DNA from: Bradyrhizobium huanghuaihaiense
GTDB lineage: Bacteria; Pseudomonadota; Alphaproteobacteria; Rhizobiales; Xanthobacteraceae
Reading direction: 5' to 3'
DNA length: 64,000 nt
Assembly: GCF_007830635.1 (NCBI RefSeq)
Contig: NZ_VLLA01000003.1
Coordinates: forward strand, 372,001 to 436,000
In this document: in pieces, positions 26,907 to 34,566 of the stretch
Numbering within the stretch: the first letter of the stretch is position 1
Layout of the letters: every line of letters starts with the position of its first letter
The notes under the pieces: model-generated
The model's database searches: none
What the model was told of the DNA's origin: nothing
What the model saw: the letters and a program-made list of their open reading frames with translations, nothing else
Program-made: the position numbers and the translations under genes

Positions 26907-27650
26907 GAGGAAGTCCAGCACGCCGGTCTTGTAGACCTTGTCGCCGACCGCCCGCATGTGGTCGCGGTTCGGGATGTCCAGCACTTCCGAGCCGGGGATG
27001 ATGGCCCCGAGCGCGCTGGCCGATCCCGCGACGTCGTCGGTGGAGCCGACCGCGATCAGCACGGGCACGTCGATCCGCGCGGCCTCCTGCCTCGTCATGA
27101 GATCGCGCGTGCCGCGCAGGCACGCGGCGAGCGCCTTGCGGTCGGACCGGGTCTGATCGGCGAACGCACGAAACGTGCGGCCGACGGGATCTGAGACGTC
27201 GTCGAGCGAGGGTACTTCCAGCGCCTTCGCCACGTTCTCGCCGGGACCGGTGCCCTCGATCAGGCCGCCGATGCCGATCCCGCCGAGGATCGCCGAGCGC
27301 AGCCGCTGCGGCTCGTTGAGGCCGAGCCAGGCCGTCATCCGTCCGCCCATGGAATATCCCATGATGTCGGCCTGCGGGATGGCGAGATGATCCATCAGCG
27401 CGAGCACGTCGCCGGCCATGGTCGGGATCGAGTACTGCGCCGGCTCGTAGAGCTTTGCGCTGTCGCCATGGCCGCGATTGTCCAGCGCAATGACCCGGCG
27501 GCCGTTCTTGCGCAGCTCCGAGACCCAGGTCGGATAGACCCAGTTCACGTTCTTGCTCGAGGCAAAGCCGTGCACCAGGATGATCGGATCGCCCTCGCCT
27601 TCGTCGAGATAGGCAATTTCAACGGCGCCGTTGTGAAAGCTCGGCATCAT
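26892..27650 (-). CDS. Alpha/beta hydrolase
   Basis: Predicted 252-aa cytosolic hydrolase. The oxyanion-hole HG is at residues 27-28 (LVHGFASS), the nucleophile elbow GYSMGG has S100, and a plausible acid lies in GSTDDVAG and the catalytic His in NRDHM. The DNRGHGDS motif is typical of the esterase/epoxide hydrolase/C-C hydrolase group. The start at 27650 gives MMPSF; upstream codons derive from the repeat at 27686. Substrate unknown. Confidence 0.88.
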   Translation of the reverse strand: MMPSFHNGAVEIAYLDEGEGDPIILVHGFASSKNVNWVYPTWVSELRKNGRRVIALDNRGHGDSAKLYEPAQYSIPTMAGDVLALMDHLAIPQADIMGYSMGGRMTAWLGLNEPQRLRSAILGGIGIGGLIEGTGPGENVAKALEVPSLDDVSDPVGRTFRAFADQTRSDRKALAACLRGTRDLMTRQEAARIDVPVLIAVGSTDDVAGSASALGAIIPGSEVLDIPNRDHMRAVGDKVYKTGVLDFLSRRG

Positions 27651-27685
27651 CAGTTCCAGAGGTCTTGAGGGGGGACAAGCGATCT

Positions 27686-27768
27686 TAGAGCATGATCCGG
27701 AAAAGTGTGCAGCGGTTTTTCCTCGCGGCAAACGCGGAACGCGCTTGCGCGGAGATCATGCCCAAACA
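27686..27768. repeat. Rhizobial palindromic repeat
   Basis: The block starts with GAGCATGATCCGGAAAAGTG and ends with GATCATGCCCAAACAA. GCATGATC (27690-27697) and GATCATGC (27754-27761) are its outer inverted arms, with an inner CGCGGAACGCGCTTGCGCG part. This sequence type is dispersed in intergenic regions of Bradyrhizobium and relatives. It lies directly upstream of the hydrolase gene. Confidence 0.75.
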
Positions 27769-27811
27769 ATAGCCCAGGCGGGTCGACGAATGACCTCAAT
27801 CTCGTCGCGCT

Positions 27812-28948
27812 TTAGGCCTTAAGGGCCGCATCCGCCAGAGCGGCTTCGGCGGCGATCTGGGCACGGCGGAGTCGCCGCGCACGTTTCCGATCGCACCAGG
27901 CCTGGGTCAGGCGTTCGGTGGTGGCCTTGATCGATGACAACAGGCCGAACAGCGTCAAGACCGCGCCAAACAGCCACATCGCCAGATCGAACACGCCGCC
28001 GACGAGCAGCAGCGCGCCGCGCCCGAGCAGCTTCATGATCGCACGGGTCTTGCTGCCTTGCGCTTCGGCCAGCCGCGCCGCGCGCGCGACGTCCTTGGGG
28101 CCTTCGGCAATCCGCAGCGTGTCCATGGCACCGCGCGTGCCGGTCTTCCCGGCCACGCGCGTGACGTCCTTGCCGAGCCGGACCAGCGCGCCCGCCTTCT
28201 CGGCGCGGAACGCGGCCCGGATCGCGCTGACGGTTTCGCCCGGGCGGAACACGGAACCCTTGGCGACCGCGTTCTGAAGCATCGGGGTGTCGACGATTTC
28301 GCGTGCGGAACGGCCGGCCCATGCAGCCAGCCCTTCGCCCAGCCGTCCGACCTTCCGCGCATCCTTCACCAGCGTCAGCCCGGCCCGCACCGGCGCGGCG
28401 CCGCCGACGGAGACGTAGGTTGCCGCCGTCACCGCAAGGCCAGCGGTCGCAAGGCCCAGCACCAGACGGTCGGTCTCCTCGCCCATCGCCAGATGCTTGC
28501 CCTCACGCACGACGTCCCTGACGTCGCCGATCACGAAGAGGTCGCCGGCAACGGTTCCGGACAGGCTCGCGACATCGTCGGCGTTGCCGGTGACGAGGCC
28601 GGTGGCGAAACGTTTTGCGAAATGCGAAGTGGAGTTCTCCGCCTTGACCGCATCGCTCACGCGATTGAGGAGGTCGTCCGGAAGCGCGATGTTACGGTCG
28701 CGCGCCAGCGCCACGAAACTGTCGGCGAGATCGGCATCGCCCGATGCGAGCGCGGCCTCGATGTTGTCCTGGACCAATCGGTCGTTCTGCCGCAGCAGCG
28801 CGTCGAGCCTGAGCTCGGAGAGCAGGTGCGGATCGTCCTGGGCGGCGAGGATCGCACCGGCGTCGCGGGCCTGCGGCGCTACCTGCGCGAGCAAAAGGCT
28901 GCAAGCCGCAATACCGGTCAACGCTGTGCTGATTCGCAGCCATTTCAT
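27812..28948 (-). CDS. Exported or membrane protein of unknown function
   Basis: Predicted 378-aa protein starting MKWLRIST at 28948; an upstream in-frame ATG at 29029 is possible. A signal-like segment (residues 5-25) precedes a helical domain. Gly/Ala-rich hydrophobic stretches lie mid-protein (LVLGLATAGLAVTAATYVSVG) and near the end (LLLVGGVFDLAMWLFGAVLTLFGLL). The tail is basic (CDRKRARRLRRAQ). It looks like a membrane-inserting protein, but I recognise no family. Confidence 0.7.
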   Translation of the reverse strand: MKWLRISTALTGIAACSLLLAQVAPQARDAGAILAAQDDPHLLSELRLDALLRQNDRLVQDNIEAALASGDADLADSFVALARDRNIALPDDLLNRVSDAVKAENSTSHFAKRFATGLVTGNADDVASLSGTVAGDLFVIGDVRDVVREGKHLAMGEETDRLVLGLATAGLAVTAATYVSVGGAAPVRAGLTLVKDARKVGRLGEGLAAWAGRSAREIVDTPMLQNAVAKGSVFRPGETVSAIRAAFRAEKAGALVRLGKDVTRVAGKTGTRGAMDTLRIAEGPKDVARAARLAEAQGSKTRAIMKLLGRGALLLVGGVFDLAMWLFGAVLTLFGLLSSIKATTERLTQAWCDRKRARRLRRAQIAAEAALADAALKA

Positions 28949-29256
28949 GCGGAAAAGCCCGGAGGGTCCCAAGATCGCCAGCGCCCGATGATTCGTCTTT
29001 CGTCTCAAATTGCGCGCGTCCCCAGACATAGTATGCCAAAATTGCGACACAACGTCCCCGACGAAAGAAGGGCTTCTCTGGGACGACAAGATTGTGTCGA
29101 ATTTGGATGAGCAAATGAGCATGGGGCAGTTGCAACCTTTCGGTTCCACTGGACTAGCAATCATCCGTACCCCCCAGTATGGTCCGCGCGTCTCAAAAGA
29201 TACCCGCGTCAGCGTTGATTGTGTCTGCCGCCACTGCCACTCCAGGATGAACTACG
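28949..29256. other. Intergenic region between divergent genes
   Basis: About 308 bp holding promoters for the membrane protein (minus) and the zinc-finger protein (plus). No specific motif was recognised and no supported ORF is present. Confidence 0.45.
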
Positions 29257-29502
29257 ATGTCCGACCATGTCGTCCCGCACTTCCATAACGATGCCGGTGT
29301 CCCCGTCATCGAGATCGGCTCGCAAGAGTTCATGTGCGTTGGCGCCAACCCTCCGTTCGATCATCCGCACGTCTTTCTCGACCTCGGCAACGACAACGAG
29401 ATCATCTGCCCTTACTGCTCGACGCTGTACCGCTTTGCGGCCGACCTGAAGGCGGGCGAAGCCCGCCCGCCGGAATGCGTCCTGAAGGACAAGGTGGCCT
29501 GA
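29257..29502 (+). CDS. CHCC zinc-finger protein
   Basis: Predicted 81-aa protein with the motif FMCVG...HPHVFLDLG...IICPYCSTLY. The Cys, His, Cys and Cys residues fit the CHCC zinc finger found in the NDUFS6 subunit of mitochondrial complex I and its alphaproteobacterial relatives. Bacterial members are often linked to respiratory complex I assembly; that role is inferred from the family. It precedes the monooxygenase gene by 19 nt. Confidence 0.88.
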   Translation: MSDHVVPHFHNDAGVPVIEIGSQEFMCVGANPPFDHPHVFLDLGNDNEIICPYCSTLYRFAADLKAGEARPPECVLKDKVA

Positions 29503-29521
29503 CCGCGTCCATCGGTCAGGG

Positions 29522-30724
29522 GTGGCGCTCTCCCGAACGATTGTCATCGCCGGTGCCGGCATCGGTGGACTGACGGCGGCGCTTGCGCTGGCCGCCCGCG
29601 GTTTCCGCATCGTCGTGCTGGAAAAGGCCGAGCGCCTCGAGGAAGTCGGCGCCGGCCTGCAACTCTCCCCCAATGCCAGCCGCGTGCTGGTCGAGCTCGG
29701 CCTCTCCGACCGCCTCAGGCTGCGCGCCGTCGTTCCCGAGGCGGTCTCGATCATGAGCGCGCGGGCCGGCGGCGAGCTGCTGCGCATGCCGCTCGGCGAG
29801 GCAGCCTCGCTGCGCGCCGGCGCCCCCTATTGGGTGGTGCATCGTGCCGATCTGCAATCCGCGCTGGCCGGCGCAGTCGCCGACCATCCCGATATCGACC
29901 TGAAGCTAGGGGCAACCTTCGAGGACGTCGCGCCTCATGCCAAGGGACTGACCGTGGTCCATCGCAGCGGCACCATCCGCCGCAGCGATCTCGCCAGCGC
30001 CCTGATCGGCGCCGACGGCATCTGGTCGACGGTACGCCAGCATCTGTTTCCCGAGGTGCAGCCGCACTTCTCCGGGCTGATCGCCTGGCGCGGCACGTTC
30101 GATGCCACGCAGCTGCCGAAGGACTACACCGCCCGGCGGGTGCAGCTCTGGATGGGGTCGAACGCTCATCTCGTCGCCTATCCGATCGCAGGCGGACGCC
30201 AGATCAACGTGGTCGCGGTGCTGCCGGGCACCTGGAACAGGCCGGGCTGGAGCACGCCCGGCGATCCGCGCGAGGTGATGGACGCGTTCGCCGCGCCGCG
30301 CTGGCCGCCGGCGGCGCGGATGATGCTATCCGCGGTCGACGGCTGGCGGAAATGGGCGCTGTTCGGCGTGCCCGACGGCTGCCCCTGGAGCAAGGGCCCG
30401 GTCGCCCTGCTCGGCGACGCCGTCCATGCGATGCTGCCCTTCGCCGCGCAAGGCGCCGGCATGGCGATCGAGGATGCCGCCGTGCTCGCGCGGCTTGTGA
30501 GCCTCGAGGTAGCCGAGAGCACCGCAGGCATCACCGCCGCACTCAAACAATATGGCGCCGCGCGCCAGGCCCGCGTGCGGCGGGTGCAGCGGACCGCGCG
30601 GCAGCAGGGCCGCATCTATCATTTCAGCGGGCCGCTCGCGATCGCGCGCGATCTTGCGATCCGTGCGCTCGGCCCGGACCGCATGCTGGCGCGGCAGGAC
30701 TGGATTTACGGCTGGCGGCCCTGA
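29522..30724 (+). CDS. FAD-dependent monooxygenase (salicylate hydroxylase type)
   Basis: Predicted 400-aa group A flavoprotein. The FAD fingerprint IAGAGIGGLTAALAL is at residues 9-23, the DG motif is ALIGADGIWSTVR, and the GD motif is LLGDAVHAMLPFAAQGAGMAIEDAAVL. Start is GTG at 29522. The family hydroxylates aromatic or quinone-like compounds with NAD(P)H and O2. It is 19 nt downstream of the zinc-finger gene. Substrate unknown. Confidence 0.9.
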   Translation: MALSRTIVIAGAGIGGLTAALALAARGFRIVVLEKAERLEEVGAGLQLSPNASRVLVELGLSDRLRLRAVVPEAVSIMSARAGGELLRMPLGEAASLRAGAPYWVVHRADLQSALAGAVADHPDIDLKLGATFEDVAPHAKGLTVVHRSGTIRRSDLASALIGADGIWSTVRQHLFPEVQPHFSGLIAWRGTFDATQLPKDYTARRVQLWMGSNAHLVAYPIAGGRQINVVAVLPGTWNRPGWSTPGDPREVMDAFAAPRWPPAARMMLSAVDGWRKWALFGVPDGCPWSKGPVALLGDAVHAMLPFAAQGAGMAIEDAAVLARLVSLEVAESTAGITAALKQYGAARQARVRRVQRTARQQGRIYHFSGPLAIARDLAIRALGPDRMLARQDWIYGWRP

Positions 30725-30737
30725 GGCCGATGGAGTC

Positions 30738-31166
30738 TCAGCGCGCGGTGCTGCCGGATCTCGTCGGGGCGGGCTTGATCACCGGCGGCTGCGGAGTCGT
30801 GGCCGCCGGCTTTGCATCGGGCGGCGTCTCCCGGCACCTGTTGCGGCGCCAGGCGTCTTCGGCAAGCTGCGCCTGTCCGCGCACCGCGACATAGTCGTTG
30901 CGATAGGCGAGCTCGGACACGACAGCCCCGCCGGCCCCGGTCTGCGCCTTGTCCATCAGTCTCTGCAAATCGGCCGTGCGAGCGGCGAGCCCCTTGCGCT
31001 CGGTCTCGAGCTGCTTGCAATCGTACAATTCGTACCTGGCGGGATCGGCAAAGGCTGGCGCCACCGTCTCGCTGATACCGGCGCAGCCGGCCAGGACCGC
31101 GCCGCCCGCGAGCAGCACGAGAAGCGCGCCGCAGAAGCGCAGGGAAGCGGAAAGCGAAGCAGCCAT
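30738..31166 (-). CDS. Putative lipoprotein
   Basis: Predicted 142-aa exported protein. The N-terminal hydrophobic segment ends in a lipobox LAGC (Cys28 the lipidated residue). The mature part contains YDCKQLETERKGLAARTADLQRLMDKAQ, a helical, coiled-coil-like stretch. The C-terminus is Pro/Thr-rich. Similar proteins are common in Bradyrhizobium and uncharacterised. Confidence 0.78.
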   Translation of the reverse strand: MAASLSASLRFCGALLVLLAGGAVLAGCAGISETVAPAFADPARYELYDCKQLETERKGLAARTADLQRLMDKAQTGAGGAVVSELAYRNDYVAVRGQAQLAEDAWRRNRCRETPPDAKPAATTPQPPVIKPAPTRSGSTAR

Positions 31167-31338
31167 GCCGGAAGAATAGTCCCCGTGGATTGAGAATGCC
31201 TAAAGCAGCAACAGATGTCCGGATTGAGGCTTTGCCTTGTGCGCCCGGCTCGCTTAAGGAAGAACACCCGCCGGGCCGGCAAGACGCCAATTCCAGACGG
31301 CCGCAGGTGGACTTAAGTGTTTGATCTCGTTGGATCAA

Positions 31339-31427
31339 GCGGGCATGGCGGAATTGGTAGACGCAAGGGACTTAAAATCCCTCGGTGCGCAAGCGCTGTG
31401 CCGGTTCGACCCCGGCTGCCCGCACCA
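31339..31427 (+). tRNA. tRNA-Leu (anticodon UAA)
   Basis: The 7-bp acceptor stem GCGGGCA/TGCCCGC, long class II variable arm, T arm CCGGTTCGACCCCGG and encoded CCA are all present. The anticodon loop CTTAAAA places TAA at 31373-31375. The 3' part from 31368 forms the left 61-bp attachment repeat of the integrated element, so the gene is intact after integration. Confidence 0.95.
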
Positions 31428-31428
31428 T
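31368..31428 (+). repeat. attL: 61-bp direct repeat within tRNA-Leu
   Basis: Identical to 45667-45727 over 61 bp. It runs from GGACTTAAAA in the anticodon arm to CACCAT just past the tRNA end. The bases on both outer sides differ between the copies. Confidence 0.92.
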
Positions 31429-31486
31429 TATAAATCAACACCTTAGACAGCTCTGCTGCCGCCATCTTGCTGTGACGGCAAGTGCG

Positions 31487-31507
31487 CGTGTCCGCACTGT
31501 GTCCGCA
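31487..31507 (+). repeat. Left copy of 21-bp end repeat (candidate integrase arm site)
   Basis: Two overlapping GTGTCCGCA units in tandem, starting with CGTGTCCGCACTG. The identical 21 bp occur at 45508-45528 near the other end of the element in the same orientation. Confidence 0.65.
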
Positions 31508-31515
31508 AAAATGAA

Positions 31516-31540
31516 AATGCCCGGGACTGGCCCGGGCATT
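31516..31540 (-). terminator. Rho-independent terminator for the minus-strand gene pair
   Basis: Perfect 10-bp stem AATGCCCGGG (31516-31525) and CCCGGGCATT (31531-31540) with a 5-nt loop. On the minus strand it is followed by TTCATTTTTG. It lies 17 nt past the stop of the 31557-31814 gene. Confidence 0.8.
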
Positions 31541-31556
31541 GGGGTAGGTGGCGCTC

Positions 31557-31814
31557 TCAGTTGACCGTGCCGCGGTGCTCGACCTGCTCCGCGGCGCCGT
31601 CGATCTCGCTGGCGATCGCACGGGCTGCCTGCACGGCAAAGCCGAGAGTACCATCGACCGCGGCGCAGGGCATTAGGATCGTGACCTGGGTATCCCAGGC
31701 CGCGGCGCGTTCGACGCTAAAGTGCAGGCGAACGAGCCCGGCGCCGCACGGCTCGACCTTGTTAAGCTGGGTGGCGGTGAACTCCGGCGCGCGCCGGCGG
31801 GTTGTGCTCTTCAT
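31557..31814 (-). CDS. Small protein of unknown function (element left end)
   Basis: Predicted 85-aa protein. The N-terminus is basic (MKSTTRRRAPEF), and strand-like segments (VEPCGAGLVRLHFSVER, QVTILMPCAAV) are followed by a helix. Its ATG overlaps the stop of the upstream Tat-exported protein gene by 4 nt (ATGA), so the two are coupled. A strong terminator follows. No family recognised. Confidence 0.6.
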   Translation of the reverse strand: MKSTTRRRAPEFTATQLNKVEPCGAGLVRLHFSVERAAAWDTQVTILMPCAAVDGTLGFAVQAARAIASEIDGAAEQVEHRGTVN

Positions 31815-32215
31815 GACAGGTCCCCCGTGAGGTCGTCCGCGAGCGACAGGGCGATGTCCTGGTGCCGGTGTGGTTCGGCCGTGACGCTGACGACCTGCAG
31901 GGTGCGGGCCTTGGCCAGCAGTCCGGCGGTGCCGATGGCCGGCACTGTTGCGAGGGTTTCGAGGTAGCCGTAGCGCTGGGCCTCGGTGGCCATATAGTCG
32001 GGACGGCTGTCCGCGTCGTCCCCGTGCGCATCCAGAAGTGCGTTCATCGTGCGGTCCGCCTCCAGCACCCCGGCCGCGGCGTCGACCAGGGCGGTGTCGT
32101 CCGTCTCCGCAGCCGCGGCGGTGGTTGTGTTGGTGGTGACAAGCGCGGCGGCGACGGCCGCCCCGGCGAGAAACCGCCGTCTCGATGTGGTATCTGTGGT
32201 CTCAGCCTGCGTCAT
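31811..32215 (-). CDS. Tat-signal protein of unknown function
   Basis: Predicted 134-aa protein. The N-terminus has TSRRRFLAGAAVAAALV (arginines near residue 12), a twin-arginine signal with an Ala-rich core. The mature part is acidic and helical (DAAAGVLEADRTMNALLDAHGDD). AGGAG precedes the ATG closely. It forms a two-gene unit with the next gene, diverging from the ribbon-helix-helix gene. Possible satellite or island cargo; function unknown. Confidence 0.65.
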   Translation of the reverse strand: MTQAETTDTTSRRRFLAGAAVAAALVTTNTTTAAAAETDDTALVDAAAGVLEADRTMNALLDAHGDDADSRPDYMATEAQRYGYLETLATVPAIGTAGLLAKARTLQVVSVTAEPHRHQDIALSLADDLTGDLS

Positions 32216-32278
32216 GGACTCCTACTCCGTGTGCGGGTTAGGCCCGGCGCGGTGCTCCTAACCACCGTTCCGGGCCGC

Positions 32279-32307
32279 TTGTTTTTCAAGCAAGATAAAT
32301 GTAATAC
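32279..32307 (+). promoter_or_regulatory. Promoter of the ribbon-helix-helix gene
   Basis: TTGTTT (32279-32284), a 17-bp spacer and TAATAC (32302-32307). The expected transcription start falls at or within 1-2 nt of the ATG at 32314. No Shine-Dalgarno is present, so the mRNA would be leaderless. Confidence 0.55.
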
Positions 32308-32341
32308 GTTTTTATGACGACGTCAAAGAAAAACGTAGTAC
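32301..32341. promoter_or_regulatory. Inverted repeat over -10 and start codon (candidate RHH operator)
   Basis: GTAATACGTTTTT (32301-32313) and AAAAACGTAGTAC (32329-32341) are inverted copies with one mismatch, separated by 15 bp. They cover the -10 box and the first codons of the ribbon-helix-helix gene, as expected for autoregulation. Confidence 0.55.
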
Positions 32342-32514
32342 GAAAAAGGCCGGGCCGTCCTGCTACCGGCCAAGACCCCGTGACGGCCATCCGCCTGTCA
32401 AAGGAACTGCGCGCTGACGTCGACGACTGGGCCGCGAAGCAGGAAGATACTCCCGGCCGCTCCGAGGCTATCCGCCGGCTGGTCGAGATAGGGCTTAAGG
32501 CGAAATCAAAATGA
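32314..32514 (+). CDS. Ribbon-helix-helix (CopG-like) DNA-binding protein
   Basis: Predicted 66-aa protein. A basic arm (KKNVVRKRPGRPATG) precedes the RHH core: strand PVTAIRLSKEL and helices RADVDDWAAKQE and RSEAIRRLVEIGLKA. Members act as dimeric repressors or as antitoxins. No ordinary toxin gene follows; only a 19-codon frame overlaps its stop (32511-32570). The surrounding inverted repeat suggests autorepression. It is divergent from the Tat-protein gene. Confidence 0.8.
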   Translation: MTTSKKNVVRKRPGRPATGQDPVTAIRLSKELRADVDDWAAKQEDTPGRSEAIRRLVEIGLKAKSK

Positions 32515-32640
32515 GCACTTCCGATCCGAGTTTCTACGGCATCACTGTCCCGGAGATCTTCGGGCTTTAAAGGCGTATTGCTCTCTTGCTGGCGTTCAGG
32601 TTGTGGGTTAGCCTCCCGTGTTTTCGGGTGAGGATTTTTC

Positions 32641-33159
32641 ATGAAACGATTTACCTTATTGGCAGGGCTTATGCTGCTCTGCGGAAACGCGCTCGCTCAA
32701 GAACAGAACCCTTCGGAACGCCGAGGTCCGACGACGAGCGGAGATATCTTGTCGCAATCGGTCTCACCGGAGCCGGAGAACGGCAACATCATCCTGAAAT
32801 TCGGCGATACCGTCCAAATCTACTTCAAGCGACCAATCAAATCAGTCCGGGTCGAAGATAACCTTCTAGTGCGCGTAGACCCGACGAGCGACCACATCAT
32901 CGCCTTTACGGGCCTGTCTCCTGGCCGATCGAAGGTCACCATTGAATCCACAAACGGAAGGACGGAGACCTATGCAATGGTGACCGTCGCGCGCGAGCCG
33001 CACACAGTGCGGATCTACCAGCGCGCCCAAATCAATCCGCAAACTGGCGAACGGCGGTCAGACAGCAGTTCCGCCATAGGCGGCTATGTCGCACTCAACT
33101 GCAACGAGATCGGGTGCACCGAACTAGAGCCGGAACTCCAGCCGAAATTGCCGCGATGA
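32641..33159 (+). CDS. Exported protein with pilus-assembly/secretin N-terminal-like domain
   Basis: Predicted 172-aa exported protein with a clear signal peptide (MKRFTLLAGLMLLCGNALAQ) and a GAGG Shine-Dalgarno. Residues about 45-118 (FGDTVQIYFKRPIKSVRVEDNLLVRV, IIAFTGLSPGRSKVTIES) resemble the beta-rich N-terminal domain of CpaC/RcpA-type secretins (pilus assembly protein N-terminal domain). The secretin part itself is absent. It is coupled by ATGA to the next gene. Lower GC than the chromosome suggests recent acquisition. Confidence 0.7.
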   Translation: MKRFTLLAGLMLLCGNALAQEQNPSERRGPTTSGDILSQSVSPEPENGNIILKFGDTVQIYFKRPIKSVRVEDNLLVRVDPTSDHIIAFTGLSPGRSKVTIESTNGRTETYAMVTVAREPHTVRIYQRAQINPQTGERRSDSSSAIGGYVALNCNEIGCTELEPELQPKLPR

Positions 33160-33782
33160 AGAAATGGCTGTCGGCCATCTTTGTCATCATGGTGACACCG
33201 CAGGCGTGGGCAGGCGATTATATGGGTTTTGAAAAGACCTGTCCGGATCAAGATCCGCATCTGCGAAAGCCATATGCTTGGGAAACGTGCGACTACGTGA
33301 CGATCATCAGGCGCTGCGATGGCGATCTATCGGAACGCGTATTCCGACAGCCGCGTCACCCTGCCTACCTAGCATCAGAGAGAGTGAAAGAGATGGAATG
33401 GAAGCCTGTTTCAGAGCGCCCCGAATGGGACATGCAGCCGGGGCGACAATTCATACGCATCGAAGGCTCGCGTCATCACAGCGGTGTCAATTGGCATCGC
33501 GTGTACTTCGGCACCGCATTCATCCGTAAGCCTGGCGCGATTGATGAATTGCACGGGTATCGCGATACTGACATCATCCAGCTATGCGATGAAGGAGACA
33601 TGGATGTTGAAACGGTCAAGGTCACGCATTGGGCGCCCGCAAAGTTCTCCTTGCCGACTGATGAAAAGTTATGCGCCTTCTCTAGGGTCGTAATTGAGTT
33701 GGCAAACGCTAGCCAGTCGGAAGCAACTTCGCGTCTACGTCAGATGGCAAAGGCGGCAATTGAGGAGCGGCGCAATGGTTGA
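33156..33782 (+). CDS. Exported protein of unknown function
   Basis: Predicted 208-aa protein with a signal peptide (MKKWLSAIFVIMVTPQAWA). The mature part has several cysteines (CPDQD, TCDYV, RRCDG, LCDEG, LCAFS) suited to periplasmic disulfides. The start codon overlaps the previous stop, and the stop overlaps the next ATG. No family recognised. It is part of the three-gene cargo cassette of the element. Confidence 0.65.
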   Translation: MKKWLSAIFVIMVTPQAWAGDYMGFEKTCPDQDPHLRKPYAWETCDYVTIIRRCDGDLSERVFRQPRHPAYLASERVKEMEWKPVSERPEWDMQPGRQFIRIEGSRHHSGVNWHRVYFGTAFIRKPGAIDELHGYRDTDIIQLCDEGDMDVETVKVTHWAPAKFSLPTDEKLCAFSRVVIELANASQSEATSRLRQMAKAAIEERRNG

Positions 33783-34062
33783 TTGGAAATGTAGTGGCTG
33801 CGGTAAGCCGACCCCGGATCGCATTCGATGCTGCGAATGTCCAACAAATTGCGTGTCAGGTAGCCAAGGTAGTGCATGGAAGATTGAGCCAGCACCACAC
33901 CTTTTAGCCGAGACGATCAGGTCAAAAATTCTTGGTGTAGCGCCGGAAGATCAAGACACGGTACTTGAAGACTCCGATTGGCACCTCATCCTAAATGCGC
34001 TTGCTTCTTACGGGAATTATTGTCCACGGGCCCCGTGGTGCGCCCCGCTACAGCGATCCTAA
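33775..34062 (+). CDS. Small zinc-ribbon-like protein
   Basis: Predicted 95-aa soluble protein with MVDWKCSGCGK...RCCEC at its start, a probable zinc ribbon (two CxxC-type pairs), followed by a helical part (HLLAETIRSKIL, DWHLILNALASYG). It overlaps the preceding gene by 8 nt. Its stop lies 15 nt before the tRNA-like gene. Function unknown. Confidence 0.55.
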   Translation: MVDWKCSGCGKPTPDRIRCCECPTNCVSGSQGSAWKIEPAPHLLAETIRSKILGVAPEDQDTVLEDSDWHLILNALASYGNYCPRAPWCAPLQRS

Positions 34063-34077
34063 GCGATGAGTTGTTAT

Positions 34078-34155
34078 GTCCCGGAGGCTGGTGCCAGAGA
34101 AGGCGGTTCGATTCCGCTGGGGAAACGCGGGTTCGAGTCCTGCGCCGGGACGCCA
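34078..34155 (+). tRNA. tRNA-like gene with unusual architecture
   Basis: A perfect 7-bp acceptor stem GTCCCGG/CCGGGAC encloses the structure, with discriminator G152 (34152) and encoded CCA (34153-34155). A T arm (CGCGGG-TTCGAGT-CCTGCG) has six pairs instead of five. An anticodon-like arm (GGCGG-TTCGATT-CCGCT) would present CGA (34109-34111), a serine anticodon. The D arm is reduced to three pairs at best, and the variable loop is only 7 nt although serine tRNAs need a long one. Both loops look like T loops. It may be a non-canonical tRNA, a tRNA mimic or a degenerate gene. Confidence 0.5.
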
Positions 34156-34238
34156 CACTTTCTATGATGAGCAGAGAACGGGCGAGATCATCCTCGACGT
34201 CTTATTTGCCACGAGTGACGTCTCACCGCGGCAAGCGC

Positions 34239-34565
34239 CTAAGCCGTCCCTGCCGGGGTCGCCGCCTGCAGCGATTGCTTCGCTTCCGCTTCCTGCTCCG
34301 CCTGGATGGCGTCGCACCATTCAAGGCAGTCGGTCACGAACTTATCCGCTGATTGAACGAGATCGGCACTGACCTTTACGGCCTCGCCGATCTGCCGAAT
34401 CTCCTCACGAAGCATCAGCTCTTTTTCGCGAGAGCCGTTGCGCTCGCGCTCGACAAGGAAACACTCTGCGAGCCCGCGGGGATGCGACAGGGTTAGCGAC
34501 TTCAGAACGAACAATCGCTCACCGAGCAGCCGCCACGTCTCGATGAATTGCTGGTGGTCTAACAT
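34239..34565 (-). CDS. Small helical protein downstream of the tape-measure gene
   Basis: Predicted 108-aa protein starting MLDHQQFIETW at 34565, one base after the tape-measure stop. It is mostly helical and charged (VERERNGSREKELMLREEIRQIGEAVKVSADLVQ) with an Ala/Thr-rich tail. Its place suggests joint expression with the tape-measure-like gene. Function unknown. Confidence 0.6.
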   Translation of the reverse strand: MLDHQQFIETWRLLGERLFVLKSLTLSHPRGLAECFLVERERNGSREKELMLREEIRQIGEAVKVSADLVQSADKFVTDCLEWCDAIQAEQEAEAKQSLQAATPAGTA

Positions 34566-34566
34566 T

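Noticed and set aside
31811..32514. Toxin-antitoxin module around the ribbon-helix-helix gene
   Set aside because: The RHH gene has no adjacent same-strand toxin-sized gene; the divergent neighbour carries a Tat signal and is not toxin-like.
32511..32570. 19-codon frame overlapping the ribbon-helix-helix stop
   Set aside because: Too short to support without conservation; noted only because the ATGA overlap is suggestive.
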